Below are positions 1 through 9,959 of a stretch of DNA of 41,654 nucleotides, piece by piece (within the stretch, counting starts at the first letter, position 1; every line of letters begins with the position of its first letter). The notes beneath the pieces were generated by a model, which was given only the letters and a program-made list of their open reading frames with translations, did no database searches and was not told the origin of the DNA. Source of the stretch: Bacteroidales bacterium (GTDB lineage: Bacteria; Bacteroidota; Bacteroidia; Bacteroidales; F082). The DNA lies in contig JAFWRA010000086.1 in assembly GCA_017508895.1 (NCBI GenBank), positions 1 through 41,654 of the forward strand, read 5' to 3'. Position numbers and translations under genes: made by a program.

Positions 1-1390
<1,390 letters not shown>

Positions 1391-1394
<4 letters not shown>

Positions 1395-4108
1395 TCGGCT
1401 GGTTTCTTAAAAGGCGAAAGCGGCTTCAGCTCAATCAAATCCTTATCATACTGATAAACGCTCCAATACAAGTTTTCTTTGCCATCTTGCTGTTCCGCCT
1501 GCAAATAATTCTGATAATAGAAACGGTAGCTTGTGTGAAGCAAAGGAACATCATGGCAATGCAGGCAATCCAAAATGCCGTCGCCATAGCGCATCAGAGC
1601 CGTGAGGAAATAGGTGGCTATGTCATACCCTTCAAAGGCATATTTTTGAGGTTCGCAAAGATACCTGTTTCTGAAACGGAACACAAAACGCTTGGCTGCA
1701 TTGCTTCGATAATCCACGAAGAAGTCATTGACATAAATTGCATTCATCTTCAACAGATTATCAACAAGCAATTTCTCGAATCTGGTCCAATCGGGGACAC
1801 AAACCATAGTGATGGGGAAACGGTCGGCTTCTTTCGTCAAGGAGTTCAGCACCTGAGTGGCAAACACATTGTCGTCACCGTATGCGATAATCAGATTGTC
1901 ACGCACGCCTGAAAGCTGGGCTTTTGCCTTGCCAATATCATCATAGGAATAACGTTTAACGGTATTGGTCATCACCACTTGATCCTTGTGGCCGTTTTGG
2001 AAATCAGAGGTTGAATACACTTGGCCTTCAACATCAACCGTAGGCACCATCTTGCTTCCCATTTCCATACGCTCGCTTTCATGTCGGGCAAACCGCAAAA
2101 ACTCATCACCTGAGACGGTGACTTCTTCATTCACAGCCAAGTTCAGATGATGTTCTAATTGATTCAGAAAAGCAGTGTCAGCATCTTTCTCTCTACTAAT
2201 AATGAACACATTAGCATCACTATAATAGTTCCTGATCAGATTCGAAATCGTAAGCACCTGCCCAACATCGCCAGGTTTCACCTTGACCACATTAGGATTA
2301 TCCTCTATAACAGAGCTACGGTTTGAAAGAGGGTTCACCACAGGAATGCCATGAGCCTTCGCATATTCTTCCACGACGTTGAACGACTTTCCAAAGAAAG
2401 GTCCTACAATCAAGTCGAAGTCTTTGCCTTCAATCTGTGTAACAGCCTGATGTGCTGACGAGACATTATCCGTCACGTCAATAACCGTAAGATCAAGTTT
2501 CAGGCCTTCGTTGTCCCTCAGCGACTCAGCCGCCATCATAAAGCCTTCATAAAACTGCAAGAACGACAGGGAACGTCCTTTTGCCGATTTCGCAGCTTTA
2601 CTCTTAGAGACCTCAATATTGTCAACATCATAAAGATAAAGCGGGATCATCAGCGCCACTTTGTAGCGCTTATAGGCGTTTTCCGGATCAATCCTGCACT
2701 CAGGCACATCATTCGGCAACTCACCTATCATAGGTTTTTGCGGCTTTTCTACAGCGGAAGGAGTTTCAATTTCTTCTTCCTCTTCTAGGACAACATCATT
2801 GGATTCCACAATTATCTGAACAGGATCTATTGGAATCAACACCACCTGATTTTCGAACACATGGGAGCCCACCGAAACATTCATCACCCTAAAATCGCTT
2901 TCCATCACCTTCCAACGCTTCAACAACGAACTCGTACGCTCGCTGTACTCCACTTTATGGACGATATAGTCATTCAGATTCTGAATATCGGGCAAAAGTA
3001 TCTCTGTCCCTGCTGAAGGATAATTGGTCAGACCTGGATTAATCGCCTTAAAATCAGCTACGTCAATGCCAAACTTTTTGGCAATATCATACAAATCCTC
3101 TCCTTTCTGAACGACATAATGACTTCCGGCTTTCATCACAATGGAGGCTTTTGCAGGCGCTTGAGTCGGCTCCACAATGGATTCTTCCATTGAAGTAATC
3201 CCTGGTTCCTTTACGGATTCAGCTTCAGGTTCTTCTTCCTGCACTACTATAGGTTCAGCCTCGGGCTCTTCAATGGGTTCCTCCTCCTGCACAACCACAG
3301 GCTCCTCTAAAGGTTCAGCGACAGGTTCCTTATCCAGTTCTTCAATAGTTATTGCCACAGGAGTTGGTTCTTCTTTAAGTTCCACAACAGGCTCTTCTTT
3401 TTGCACCACTGCTGGTTTCTCCGAAGGTTCCTCTACTGGTTCCTTTACCGGATCCTCTACTGGTTCTGCAAAGGGCTCCACTACAGTTGCTATTTCAGGT
3501 TCAACCACAGGTTCTTGTATATCACGAACGGGAATGCCAATGACAAATCCGACCTTCAGGCCGTCTTTCACCTCCGGATTGAGCCTTTCAATTTCCTCAA
3601 TAGTGACTTGATAAGCCTTTGAAATAGAATACAAGGTTTGTCCCGACTTCACGTAATGCAAATAGTATTGCTTGCCTCCTATCTTGGTGATTTCCTTTGA
3701 GCGCTCAATTTCCACATAGTCCTTGTCAATTTCAGACAACTCCTCTGATTTTGGAGATGGTTCATCTTTTTTTTCCACTTGAGGGGTGGGAACTATTACT
3801 TTAGACGACTCAACTTGCTCAGCTTGGGACTCATTATTCAAACGCACAGGAATACCGATAACATAGCCGACCTTCAAGCCTTCTTTCAATTCCGGATTCA
3901 AACGCTCAATCTCCTCAACTGAAACCTGGTAGACTTGTGAAATGCCCCACAAAGTTTGACCTGATTTCACATGGTGCATATAGTAATCCTTCCCTCCTAC
4001 TCTAACGATCTCAGTAGAACGCTCTATCTGCACCTGAGCCTGAGCATTAGGCATGCCAAAAAAAAGTCCAAATAAGAAAAGGACAATAAAAATCCATTTG
4101 ATTTTCAT
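1391..4108 (-). CDS. LysM-domain protein fused to a type 1 periplasmic-binding fold
   Basis: About 905 residues, exported (signal peptide MKIKWIFIVLFLFGLFFGMPNAQA). Two LysM peptidoglycan-binding domains (about 42-92 and 143-193), each introduced by the same ERS-EI--GGK-YY motif, look like an internal duplication of about 100 residues. An acidic proline/glutamate-rich spacer of about 120 residues with repeated EEP and VEEP words follows. Then come a third LysM (about 328-375), a degenerate fourth, and a C-terminal region of about 420 residues resembling the receptor fold of branched-chain amino acid binding proteins (LTVIDVTDN, DLIVGPFF, GIPVVNPLSNRS). That arrangement suggests a wall-anchored ligand sensor or LpoA-like regulator; this is inference. 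An alternative start at 4120 adds four residues. It follows guaA by 23 bases, so co-transcription is likely. Confidence 0.85.
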
Positions 4109-4131
4109 ACTGTTATACATTTCTTATAAGT

Positions 4132-5706
4132 TTATTCCCATTCAATAGTCGCAGGTGGTTTTGACGAGATGTCGTAGCACACTCGATTCACGCCTTTCAC
4201 CTTATTAATAATATCATTGGAAACCTTGGCCATGAAATCGTAAGGCAAATGTACCCAATCGGCAGTCATGCCATCAGTAGAGATGACCGCACGGAGGGCG
4301 ATGGTGTATTCGTAGCTTCTCTCATCCCCCATCACGCCGACCGACTTCACAGGAAGCAGGATGGTCCCAGCTTGCCAAATGCTGTCGTATAGATTGTCAG
4401 CCATCTCGTTGGGATAGGATGCGCTTGGAAGGTCACAAGGCCAATTGCGCAACCCTTTGATGAAGATGTCGTCGGCCTCGCGAAGAATACTAAGCTTCTC
4501 TTCTGTGACTTCACCCAAAATACGAATCCCCAAACTCGGCCCAGGGAAAGGATGCCTTCCAATCAGCTCGCGCTTGATGCCCAAAGCACGACCCACACGG
4601 CGCACCTCGTCCTTAAACAAAGAACGCAGTGGTTCCACAATCTTCAAATTCATTTTCTCGGGCAAACCACCCACATTGTGGTGCGACTTGATCTTGCAGC
4701 TCGGCCCGTTCACGCTCACACTCTCAATCACATCAGGATAGATGGTACCCTGGGCCAGCCAGCGGGCGCCTTCAATCTTTTGAGCCTCTGCGTCAAACAC
4801 TTCAATAAATGTGGAACCAATGGCCTTGCGTTTTGCCTCAGGGTCGGTGACACCTTTCAGTTTCTCGAGGAACAAATGTCCAGAATGAACGCCTATCACG
4901 TTCAGTCCCATCTCTTTATAGGAGTCAAGGACATCTTCAAACTCATTCTTGCGCAGCAAACCATTATCCACAAAAATACATGTCAGATGCTGACCTATAG
5001 CCTTGTTGAGAAGAACGGCTGCCACGGTGCTGTCGACACCACCCGAGAGGCCAAGAATGACCTTGTCGTCACCAAGCTTCTGTTTCAAACTCGCCACCGT
5101 GTTGTCGATGAACGAGTCAGGCGTCCAGTCGCCCTTGCAGCCACAGATGCCCAAAGCGAAATTGGACAATATCTTCGGACCTTCTTTTGTGTGGAACACT
5201 TCAGGATGGAACTGCACTGCATAGGTATCCTCACCCTCAATCTTGTAGGCGGCATTCTCCACGTCGTCGGTCGAAGCGATAATTCTCGCTCTTTCAGGGA
5301 GTTTGGCAATGGTATCGCCATGACTCATCCATACCTGAGAAGTCTTACTCACCCCTTTAAACAAAAGAGATTGCTCATCTACCACTGTCAGCATGGCACG
5401 TCCATATTCACGGGCGATGGAGCCGTTGACCTCACCGCCAAAATGATGCGAGATGAACTGCGCGCCATAGCAGATGCCCAACAATGGCAGCCTCCCCTTA
5501 ATCCCTTCAAGATTAACATATGGTGCTTTCTCATCGCGCACCGAGAAAGGACTTCCGCTGAGAATCACGCCTTTAACATTAGGACCAATGTCGGGAATCT
5601 TGTTGTATGGATGGATTTCGCAATAAACATTCAGTTCACGGAGGCGACGTCCGATTAGTTGAGTCACCTGTGAGCCAAAGTCAAGAATGAGGATCATTTC
5701 TTGCAT
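4132..5706 (-). CDS. guaA: GMP synthase (glutamine-hydrolysing)
   Basis: Converts XMP, ATP and glutamine to GMP, the last step of guanine nucleotide synthesis. 524 residues. The class I glutaminase domain has nucleophile Cys79 in GICYGAQ and His167/Glu169 in VQFHPEV. The ATP-pyrophosphatase domain has the SGGVDS loop at 221-226, and the dimerisation domain ends KPPATIEWE, as the family does. The start at 5706 ([13 protein letters not shown]) matches the usual family N-terminus. A longer reading from a TTG at 5763 would begin upstream of the promoter and is rejected; Met at 5697 is a possible alternative. The gene is divergent from the PrsW-type gene across a perfect 52-base inverted repeat. 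Confidence 0.97.
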   Translation of the reverse strand: MQEMILILDFGSQVTQLIGRRLRELNVYCEIHPYNKIPDIGPNVKGVILSGSPFSVRDEKAPYVNLEGIKGRLPLLGICYGAQFISHHFGGEVNGSIAREYGRAMLTVVDEQSLLFKGVSKTSQVWMSHGDTIAKLPERARIIASTDDVENAAYKIEGEDTYAVQFHPEVFHTKEGPKILSNFALGICGCKGDWTPDSFIDNTVASLKQKLGDDKVILGLSGGVDSTVAAVLLNKAIGQHLTCIFVDNGLLRKNEFEDVLDSYKEMGLNVIGVHSGHLFLEKLKGVTDPEAKRKAIGSTFIEVFDAEAQKIEGARWLAQGTIYPDVIESVSVNGPSCKIKSHHNVGGLPEKMNLKIVEPLRSLFKDEVRRVGRALGIKRELIGRHPFPGPSLGIRILGEVTEEKLSILREADDIFIKGLRNWPCDLPSASYPNEMADNLYDSIWQAGTILLPVKSVGVMGDERSYEYTIALRAVISTDGMTADWVHLPYDFMAKVSNDIINKVKGVNRVCYDISSKPPATIEWE

Positions 5707-5721
5707 AAACAAAATTTTTGG

Positions 5722-5729
5722 CAAAAATA
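5722..5729 (-). promoter_or_regulatory. -7 element of the guaA promoter
   Basis: Minus-strand TATTTTTG inside the left arm of the 5715-5766 inverted repeat. The expected transcription start is only about 10-20 bases before the guaA start codon, giving a very short leader. Confidence 0.6.
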
Positions 5730-5751
5730 GGACTTTTTTGAGAAAAAGTCC

Positions 5752-5759
5752 TATTTTTG
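5752..5759 (+). promoter_or_regulatory. -7 element of the PrsW-type gene promoter
   Basis: Plus-strand TATTTTTG inside the right arm of the inverted repeat, 18 bases upstream of the ATG at 5778. This favours that ATG over the in-frame TTG at 5757, which lies inside the promoter. Confidence 0.6.
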
Positions 5760-5777
5760 CCAAAAAGAATCCGACAT

Positions 5778-6575
5778 ATGTTATATTACTTACTCCTATT
5801 TGGCATTGCCATCCTTCCCGTCATTATATTAATGGTTTACATATACCATCAAGACAAGTATCAAAAAGAACCCATTAAAACACTTGCGAAAGCATTTATT
5901 GGCGGCATGCTTGCCATTGCCTTAGACATTCTCATTGTCACTGGGATACAGTACTTGGCGGGCGATAGTGCCATTACCAAAACCGTTTTTTTCAGTGCTT
6001 TCCTCGAAGCGGGCATACCAGAGGAGTTCTCCAAATTCCTCATTTTCATGTTGTTCATCTGGCGCGACAAGAACTTTGATGAATACTTCGACGGCATCGT
6101 CTATGCCACTTTCATCGGATTGGGATTTGCCTGTGTGGAAAACATCGAATACGTCTTCATGTTTGGCTTCGGTACTGGTGTGGTGAGAGCCTTGCTCTCC
6201 GTGCCTGGGCATTTCCTTTTTGGCGTAGTGATGGGTTACTTCCTCTCGATGGCGAAGTTCCATCCCGAAAAACGCGGCACCTACTTGATTTCGGGTCTCT
6301 TGTTGGCCATGATAGCCCACGGCCTGTTCGATTGGTTGTTGATGGTAAGTTCAGCCTTGGGAGCAGGTCTTGGAAGCATTCTGTATTTTGTGTTCCTTTG
6401 GGGTGACTTCAAGTTGTGGAAACTCGGGTTAAAGTACATCAACAAGCAGCAAGCAAATTCGCGGAGACAAGCCCAAGAAGCCGCTCTCCAAGATGTGGAA
6501 AAACAAATCCATTCTGGCTTGAACTACGACTCAGAATACAGAAAAATCGACTGGAACGCAGGCGACAAATGGTAA
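5778..6575 (+). CDS. PrsW-family intramembrane metalloprotease
   Basis: 265 residues with about seven to eight hydrophobic segments, so an integral inner-membrane protein. It carries the PrsW/CPBP-like signature residues in order: PEEFSK (Glu82, Glu83, Lys86), ACVENIEY (Glu121, Asn122, Glu124), PGHFLFG (His145) and AHGLFD (His181, Asp185). In Bacillus, PrsW cleaves an anti-sigma factor to release an extracytoplasmic sigma factor. No sigma or anti-sigma gene is nearby, so the substrate here is unknown. The C-terminal tail of about 50 residues is charged and cytoplasmic. It is a single-gene unit sharing the symmetric promoter region with guaA. Confidence 0.88.
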   Translation: MLYYLLLFGIAILPVIILMVYIYHQDKYQKEPIKTLAKAFIGGMLAIALDILIVTGIQYLAGDSAITKTVFFSAFLEAGIPEEFSKFLIFMLFIWRDKNFDEYFDGIVYATFIGLGFACVENIEYVFMFGFGTGVVRALLSVPGHFLFGVVMGYFLSMAKFHPEKRGTYLISGLLLAMIAHGLFDWLLMVSSALGAGLGSILYFVFLWGDFKLWKLGLKYINKQQANSRRQAQEAALQDVEKQIHSGLNYDSEYRKIDWNAGDKW

Positions 6576-6678
6576 ATTTCCATTCGTAATCTAACCAAAA
6601 AGTTTGTAATCAGAATCCGCATAAACCTGATTATCAATTTCATCTTTTCATAAAAGTTTGTAAAGCCTTGACAAAATG

Positions 6679-6708
6679 TTTGGGCAATAGGCAGAAGTCG
6701 TAATTTTG
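6679..6708 (+). promoter_or_regulatory. Promoter of the barrel/lipoprotein pair
   Basis: TTTG at 6679-6682, an 18-base spacer and TAATTTTG at 6701-6708: a near-ideal Bacteroidota -33/-7 pair. The next start codon is at 6735. The preceding 100 bases hold two copies of AAAAGTTTGTAA (around 6598 and 6651) and nothing else recognised. Confidence 0.65.
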
Positions 6709-6734
6709 CACCATCAAACCAAATACGTTACGTC

Positions 6735-7538
6735 ATGATAAAAAAGTTTTTCCTTTGGTCGTGCCTGCTTATGCTGACTGGCACGGCAACAATGGCTCAA
6801 GAAACTGAGCCGAAAGATGGTTGGCACCACAATCTGTATGTGGAATTGGGGCCTAAATTCACCGCGCATCTCTCGCCCAACCTCGAACCTTTCAGGCCAA
6901 CAGGCGGCTATGGTGCTTTCATCAATGTGGACAGCCATATGAGAACTTGGCAAGGTTCATTCCGCTATGAAATCGTCAGTCCCAATTATCACTGGGCTTT
7001 ACGAACAGGTGTGCAATACAGTTTCAACTACAAACGCATCGGCTACAAACAAGCCGAAGAGAAATTCCATCCTGCAGGCTATGTCGATTACCAATGGTAT
7101 TATTTCGAAGTGGACAACGAGCAACAGCTGGAATACCTAAAAGTAAAAGGCATTGAGCAGCACTCCCACTACCTTGGCATCCCAATCGAACTCCGCTATT
7201 ATTTCAACTCTGGCCTCGAAACCTTCAGGATGTACCTCGCCGCCGAAGCCGATGTTGACTTCCTTGTTGGCAACCGCAACAAGGTGAATTTCCTCAACAA
7301 GGACGGCATGGCACCTTTCGCGGGGCAGGTCACATCAAAGTACGCTAATCCCGACCCGATGAACGCCTCCACCTACTTTGGAGCGGGCTTCCAAGTGGGC
7401 GACAGAAGCGGCATCGGCGTGGGCTTCAATTGGCTCGTCCATCTCTTTGAAATCAACGGCTCTACCGGCATGTTGCCCACCAAACCGAAATTCGCCGGGA
7501 GCAAATTGCAAATCGAATTAGTCATCCCATTAAAATAA
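6735..7538 (+). CDS. Outer-membrane beta-barrel protein, family uncertain
   Basis: 267 residues with a cleavable signal peptide (MIKKFFLWSCLLMLTGTATMAQ). The mature part alternates polar and hydrophobic residues in aromatic-rich strands, with glycine/aspartate turns such as YFGAGFQVGDRSGIGVGFNWLV, and ends in a hydrophobic strand (LQIELVIPLK), as an outer-membrane barrel does. The size suggests 8-12 strands, like small PorT/OmpW-type barrels, but no specific family is recognised. It is followed after only six bases by a lipoprotein gene, so the two are probably co-expressed and may form an outer-membrane pair. Confidence 0.7.
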   Translation: MIKKFFLWSCLLMLTGTATMAQETEPKDGWHHNLYVELGPKFTAHLSPNLEPFRPTGGYGAFINVDSHMRTWQGSFRYEIVSPNYHWALRTGVQYSFNYKRIGYKQAEEKFHPAGYVDYQWYYFEVDNEQQLEYLKVKGIEQHSHYLGIPIELRYYFNSGLETFRMYLAAEADVDFLVGNRNKVNFLNKDGMAPFAGQVTSKYANPDPMNASTYFGAGFQVGDRSGIGVGFNWLVHLFEINGSTGMLPTKPKFAGSKLQIELVIPLK

Positions 7539-7544
7539 CCAGCC

Positions 7545-8150
7545 ATGAAAAAACTCATCATCATAGCAGCGGCGCTCCTCGCCATGACAGCCTGCTCAAA
7601 ATCAGACTTTAAGCAAACCCAATACATCGACGATCCCGACTATCCCGGATTGCCCATCTATTCCGAAATGGGTTACAACACTTTCGGTGCTTACATCAAC
7701 GAACAGGCGTTCAACGTTTCGTATGAGCACAGCCGGCCATTCTATCTTGTCGCCGACCGAGAAAAACTGACCATGACCCTTTACGGGCAGGACTATCGCA
7801 ACAACCTGAATATGGTCTTCACCCTGCCGATTGATTCCACCTATCATTTGGAAGACTACCACAGCCTCCTTGCCTTAAACGGAAAGAGCTTCACAATCGA
7901 CACGACTTCAACGAGTTGCAATATCAGATTCGAAGGCTATTATGCTCCTGAAATTGAGAGCATTTACAGTGGTTACATCAAATTCGAGAAGGTGCAGCAA
8001 GTCATTGTGGACAAGCAAGATGCCGAGGTGGTCGTCTCAGGCAAGTTCCAATTCCGCGCCTTCACCCAAGATGGCACTCGTATCGATGTGACCGGCGGTC
8101 GCTTCGACTTAGGCGTTGACAATGCCAATTTTGTGAATTTCAGAAGATAA
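7545..8150 (+). CDS. Lipoprotein of unknown function
   Basis: 201 residues. The signal MKKLIIIAAALLAMTAC ends in a lipobox with Cys17 as the predicted lipidation site. The mature protein has no charged active-site motif. It has short strands and a closing region (GKFQFRAFTQDGTRIDVTGG, then RFDLGV) resembling the beta-rich DUF6252-like lipoproteins of Bacteroidota. That likeness is by eye only. It is the second gene behind the promoter at 6679-6708, and its transcript ends at the strong terminator 8171-8220. Confidence 0.7.
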   Translation: MKKLIIIAAALLAMTACSKSDFKQTQYIDDPDYPGLPIYSEMGYNTFGAYINEQAFNVSYEHSRPFYLVADREKLTMTLYGQDYRNNLNMVFTLPIDSTYHLEDYHSLLALNGKSFTIDTTSTSCNIRFEGYYAPEIESIYSGYIKFEKVQQVIVDKQDAEVVVSGKFQFRAFTQDGTRIDVTGGRFDLGVDNANFVNFRR

Positions 8151-8170
8151 CGCTCACTCAACCTTTTTTT

Positions 8171-8220
8171 GAAGTTGTTTTTGAAATTGTTGCCGACAAT
8201 TCAAAAACAACTTCTTTTTT
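8171..8220 (+). terminator. Rho-independent terminator after the lipoprotein gene
   Basis: Left arm 8171-8190 pairs with 8196-8214 across the loop TGCCG with a single bulged base, followed by six T residues (8215-8220). The -7 element of ychF begins two bases later, so terminator and promoter abut. Confidence 0.85.
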
Positions 8221-8221
8221 G

Positions 8222-8229
8222 TATCTTTG
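8222..8229 (+). promoter_or_regulatory. -7 element of the ychF-idi promoter
   Basis: TATCTTTG followed by CACC. It lies 21 bases upstream of the ychF ATG at 8251, directly after the T-tract of the preceding terminator. Confidence 0.65.
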
Positions 8230-8250
8230 CACCATCAAAATCATAACACT

Positions 8251-9321
8251 ATGGCACTCAATTGTGGAATTATCGGTCTTTCAAGTGTTGGAAAGACAAC
8301 TATATTCAATTGTATATCAAACACTAAGGCAGAAATCGGTTTTGCCTCGAAGTCGAACATCGGCATGTGCGAGGTGGTGGACGAACGTTTGAAGCTCATC
8401 GACAACATCTCCCATTCCAAGCGCATCGTGCCCGCCACGGTCGAAATCGTCGACTTGCCTGGCCTGAGCAAAGGCGGTCAAGGCGTGGGCAACAAACTCT
8501 TGGCCGAGGTGCAGACCATGGATGCCCTCATCCACGTGTTGCGCTGCTTCGACGACCCCAACATTCCCCACAGCGAAGGCAGCATTGACCCCTTGCGCGA
8601 CATGGAACTCGTTGATTTGGAGCTTCAAGTCCGCGACTTGGATTTGGTCACCCGCAAGTTGGAACGCACCCAGAAAATGCTGAAAAACGGAGAGAAGGAC
8701 TTCAAGAAAGCCTTCGATGTGCTCACGGTTTATAAAGAGACCTTGGAGAACTTCGGCAACGCCCGCGACGCGAAAGTGGCCGAGGAGGACAAGAAATATG
8801 TGCAAGACATCCAACTGCTGACCGCCAAGCCCATGATTTATGTCTGCAATGTGGACGATGCCTCAGCCACCACCGGAAACAAGTATTCCGATGCCGTGAA
8901 GGCCGCATTGAAAGAGGGTCAAGATATGCTTATCATCGCCGGTAAGCTGGAAGCTGAAATCTCGGAACTCGATGCCGACGACCGCCAACTCTTCATGGAT
9001 GATGCTGGCCTGACCGAGCCTGGCGTGAACAAACTGGTGCGCACCGCTTACCATACACTTAATTTGCATTCCTTCTTCACCACAGGTCCCGACGAAACAA
9101 GAGCATGGACCATCCATGTGGGCGACACCGCTCCCATCGCCGCCGGAGCCATCCACAGCGACCTGCAACGTGGCTTCATCCGCGCCGAGGTGATGAGTAC
9201 GGAGGACTTCCTGCAATATGGCTCTGAGGCCGCAGTGAAGGAAGCCGGTAAGTTCCGCGTGGAGGGCAAGACATATGTGGTTCAGGACGGTGACATTCTT
9301 AACATCAGATTCAACGTGTAA
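8251..9321 (+). CDS. ychF: YchF-type TRAFAC-class ATPase (Obg family)
   Basis: 356 residues, close to the usual 363-367. The P-loop is GLSSVGKTT (residues 9-17), where most YchF proteins have GLPNVGKS. The G3 region reads DLPGLSKGGQGVGNK. The G4 position is NVDD instead of the NKxD of true GTPases, in line with the ATP preference of YchF. A helical insertion with LERTQKMLKN separates the halves, and the C-terminus is a TGS domain (TIHVGDTAPIAAGAIHSD). YchF binds ribosomes and is linked to stress and oxidative responses. The start at 8251 is chosen because the in-frame TTG at 8227 lies inside the promoter. The stop overlaps the idi start by one base (TAATG). Confidence 0.93.
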   Translation: MALNCGIIGLSSVGKTTIFNCISNTKAEIGFASKSNIGMCEVVDERLKLIDNISHSKRIVPATVEIVDLPGLSKGGQGVGNKLLAEVQTMDALIHVLRCFDDPNIPHSEGSIDPLRDMELVDLELQVRDLDLVTRKLERTQKMLKNGEKDFKKAFDVLTVYKETLENFGNARDAKVAEEDKKYVQDIQLLTAKPMIYVCNVDDASATTGNKYSDAVKAALKEGQDMLIIAGKLEAEISELDADDRQLFMDDAGLTEPGVNKLVRTAYHTLNLHSFFTTGPDETRAWTIHVGDTAPIAAGAIHSDLQRGFIRAEVMSTEDFLQYGSEAAVKEAGKFRVEGKTYVVQDGDILNIRFNV

Positions 9322-9842
9322 TGGAAGAATACGTAATCTTAGTCGATGAGAACGACCAGCCTATTGGCCAAATGGAGAAGCAGGCCGCGCATGTGACTCC
9401 GCATCTTCATAGGGCATTCTCGATTTTCATCTTCAATTCAAAAGGCGAATTGTTGTTGCAGCAACGTGCCCTCTCGAAGTACCACTCCCCCGGCCTGTGG
9501 ACCAACACCTGCTGCAGCCATCCCCGCGCAGGCGAGACCTTGGAAGAAGCCACTTCACGACGTCTCATGGAAGAGATGGGCATGGCTTGCCCGATGCATG
9601 AAGTCTACACCTTTATATATAAGGCATCCGTAGGCGAAGGACTCATCGAGCACGAATTTGACCACGTCTGGATTGGACAAAGCGACGACATCCCCAAAAT
9701 CAACCGTGACGAAGTAGAATCATGGAAATACATGAGCCTCAATGACTTGAAAAACGACATCGAAGCTCATCCCGAGCATTACACCGAGTGGTTCAAAATC
9801 ACTTTTGAGGAAATGACGCATCATGCCGTTGTGTTTCAATGA
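9321..9842 (+). CDS. idi: Isopentenyl-diphosphate delta-isomerase, type I
   Basis: Interconverts isopentenyl and dimethylallyl diphosphate in isoprenoid synthesis. 173 residues with a Nudix-like fold. The catalytic cysteine is in TNTCCSHP (Cys65 by alignment with the Escherichia coli enzyme), with metal ligands His24, His30 and His67 and an acidic EHEFDHVW segment supplying the catalytic glutamate. The Nudix helix is present as RRLMEEMG. It is translationally coupled to ychF (TAATG) and its transcript ends at the hairpin 9842-9869. Metabolically it has no obvious link to ychF. Confidence 0.93.
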   Translation: MEEYVILVDENDQPIGQMEKQAAHVTPHLHRAFSIFIFNSKGELLLQQRALSKYHSPGLWTNTCCSHPRAGETLEEATSRRLMEEMGMACPMHEVYTFIYKASVGEGLIEHEFDHVWIGQSDDIPKINRDEVESWKYMSLNDLKNDIEAHPEHYTEWFKITFEEMTHHAVVFQ

Positions 9843-9869
9843 AAAAGCATGAGTCATCATGCTTTTTTT
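9842..9869 (+). terminator. Rho-independent terminator after idi
   Basis: Arms 9842-9852 and 9857-9867 (AAAAAGCATGA and its exact complement) around loop GTCA, running into seven T residues. It begins at the idi stop codon. Confidence 0.8.
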
Positions 9870-9880
9870 GTTGAAAATAA

Positions 9881-9900
9881 ATAGTAAGTATACTTACTAT
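9881..9900. promoter_or_regulatory. Perfect 20-bp palindrome over the -33 region (putative operator)
   Basis: ATAGTAAGTATACTTACTAT is its own reverse complement. Its end is 12 bases upstream of the -7 element at 9913, so it covers the -33 region, where a bound dimer would block polymerase. Half-site words (AAGTAT, ACTAT) recur in the next 20 bases. The GTAAGTATACTTAC core resembles sites of MarR/HxlR-type dimeric regulators; that is a guess. Confidence 0.65.
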
Positions 9901-9912
9901 AAGTATTTTTAC

Positions 9913-9920
9913 TATTTTTG
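9913..9920 (+). promoter_or_regulatory. -7 element of the porin-exporter operon
   Basis: TATTTTTG followed by CCGC, 39 bases before the porin ATG at 9960. A perfect palindrome lies immediately upstream. Confidence 0.6.
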
Positions 9921-9959
9921 CCGCAATTTTGGAATTGAAAACGTATTAAATTATCTATT

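Larger units (their letters stand above)
5715..5766. repeat. Perfect 24-bp inverted repeat holding two divergent promoters
   Basis: Arms 5715-5738 and 5743-5766 are exact reverse complements around the 4-base loop TGAG. Each arm contains TATTTTTG, a -7 element match: 5729-5722 on the minus strand toward guaA and 5752-5759 on the plus strand toward the PrsW-type gene. The two promoter cores are therefore mirror images. The element could be a cruciform, a symmetric operator or, if transcribed, a 24-bp hairpin. Confidence 0.9.

Noticed and set aside
3177..3611. Gly/Ser-rich plus-strand frame opposite the LysM gene
   Set aside because: It only mirrors the Pro/Glu-rich spacer of the minus-strand protein; the low complexity explains the absence of stops.
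4552..5658. Long plus-strand open frame (368 codons) opposite guaA
   Set aside because: It is the antisense shadow of a well-conserved guaA, with no promoter match and no recognisable domain.
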